5,076 nt of DNA from Gemmatimonadota bacterium (GTDB lineage Bacteria > Latescibacterota > UBA2968 > UBA8231). Location: positions 1 to 5,076 of the forward strand of contig VXZF01000571.1 in assembly GCA_009845645.1 (NCBI GenBank), read 5' to 3'. Under the pieces are notes generated by a model. That model ran no database searches. It had not been told where the DNA came from and saw only the letters and a list, made by a program, of their open reading frames with translations. The position numbers were made by a program, and so were the translations under genes. Shown here piece by piece: positions 4,730 through 5,076 of this stretch (its first letter is position 1; the number at the start of each line of letters is the position of its first letter).

Positions 4730-5076
4730 TCAGGCCCGCCACAAGTCGAGCTGCGGTCTGTCGCCGATTTGGATCAGCGACCCAGCCGCCTCAAAGGGCA
4801 TGCGCCCGCCAATGCAGTACGTACACAAATCGCGCTCGGGCAGTCCGGCGCGCACAAAGGCTTCTAACATCCCCTGCTGCGACAAGTAAATCACGGGCAT
4901 CCCCATCGCCTCGCTGATGGCCTCAGCCGTGCGCCCACGGGCAATAAACTCGTCGCCCGGCGGCGGGTCCGGCGGCATATCCACCCCAAAGGTGCATCCC
5001 CTCGGCACGCCATCATCGCCGATGATGCCAATCGGCGGCGTGTAACTCACCAAATAGGCCTGCTCGACGCCAGCTT
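4730..5076 (-). CDS. purF: amidophosphoribosyltransferase (PurF-type), C-terminal part only
   Basis: The frame is open from the right edge to the TGA at 4732-4730, giving about 115 residues; the N-terminal glutaminase domain and most of the phosphoribosyltransferase domain lie outside the window. PurF makes phosphoribosylamine from PRPP and glutamine, the first step of purine synthesis, in the cytoplasm. The visible tail carries the family's hallmarks in order: a TPPIG segment, RGCTFGVDMP, DEFIARGRTAEAISE (like EELIAAGRSVEEI), a YLSQQGMLEAF helix, and DLCTYCIGG (like DFCTACFTG). The cysteine before FGVDMP and the CxxC pair match three of the four [4Fe-4S] ligands of Bacillus subtilis PurF. 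Unlike that enzyme there is an extra stretch around IIGDDGVPR and a proline-rich insert (PPDPPPGD), so this may be a divergent lineage or a paralogue. A TTG at 5053 is an internal leucine codon, not a start. A terminator follows directly. Confidence 0.8.
   Translation of the reverse strand, partial: AGVEQAYLVSYTPPIGIIGDDGVPRGCTFGVDMPPDPPPGDEFIARGRTAEAISEAMGMPVIYLSQQGMLEAFVRAGLPERDLCTYCIGGRMPFEAAGSLIQIGDRPQLDLWRA

Overview
The window looks like chromosomal DNA from a GC-rich, probably uncultured bacterium. Three complete genes carry export signals. One of them ends in a FlgD-type immunoglobulin-like module of the kind common in the FCB superphylum and related candidate phyla. A CBM9-like protein, a creatininase-family hydrolase and a DUF4380 protein side by side recall gene content I associate with Latescibacterota- or Poribacteria-type genomes. 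That placement is an inference from gene content, not a measurement. No rRNA, tRNA, CRISPR array, insertion sequence or phage gene was seen.

Layout, left to right. Bases 2-70 hold the probable last 22 codons of an upstream plus-strand gene. A TTGACA box overlaps its stop codon and may begin the promoter of the next gene. Bases 187-1089 (+) encode an exported CBM9-like protein. A strong, symmetrical hairpin at 1113-1146 has a T-tract on each strand and ends both this gene and the convergent creatininase-family gene (1898-1167, -). Between that gene and the next plus-strand gene lies a short divergent control region. In it, two sigma70-like promoters, each with a 17-base spacer, overlap almost completely at their -10 boxes. 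The rightward unit encodes an exported DUF4380 (galactose-mutarotase-like fold) protein (2034-2945), followed after 29 bases by a secreted MXAN_6640-type zinc metalloprotease with a C-terminal FlgD-like Ig module (2975-4654). A minus-strand terminator (4671-4703) then closes a gene entering from the right edge. That gene's visible end is the C-terminus of a divergent PurF-type amidophosphoribosyltransferase (5076-4730, -).

Working together: CBM9-like, DUF4380 and creatininase-family proteins are all linked to sugars or sugar-derived lactones and amides in characterised or fold-related members. The central genes may therefore form a small extracytoplasmic carbohydrate-handling locus, with the creatininase-family enzyme acting in the cytoplasm. 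The protease shares a likely transcript with the DUF4380 gene, but nothing in the sequence explains that link. PurF looks like an unrelated neighbour. The most noteworthy points are the overlapping divergent promoters, a possible cysteine-switch motif in the protease, and the unusual cysteine-rich tail of the CBM9-like protein. No clearly new multi-gene system is evident.
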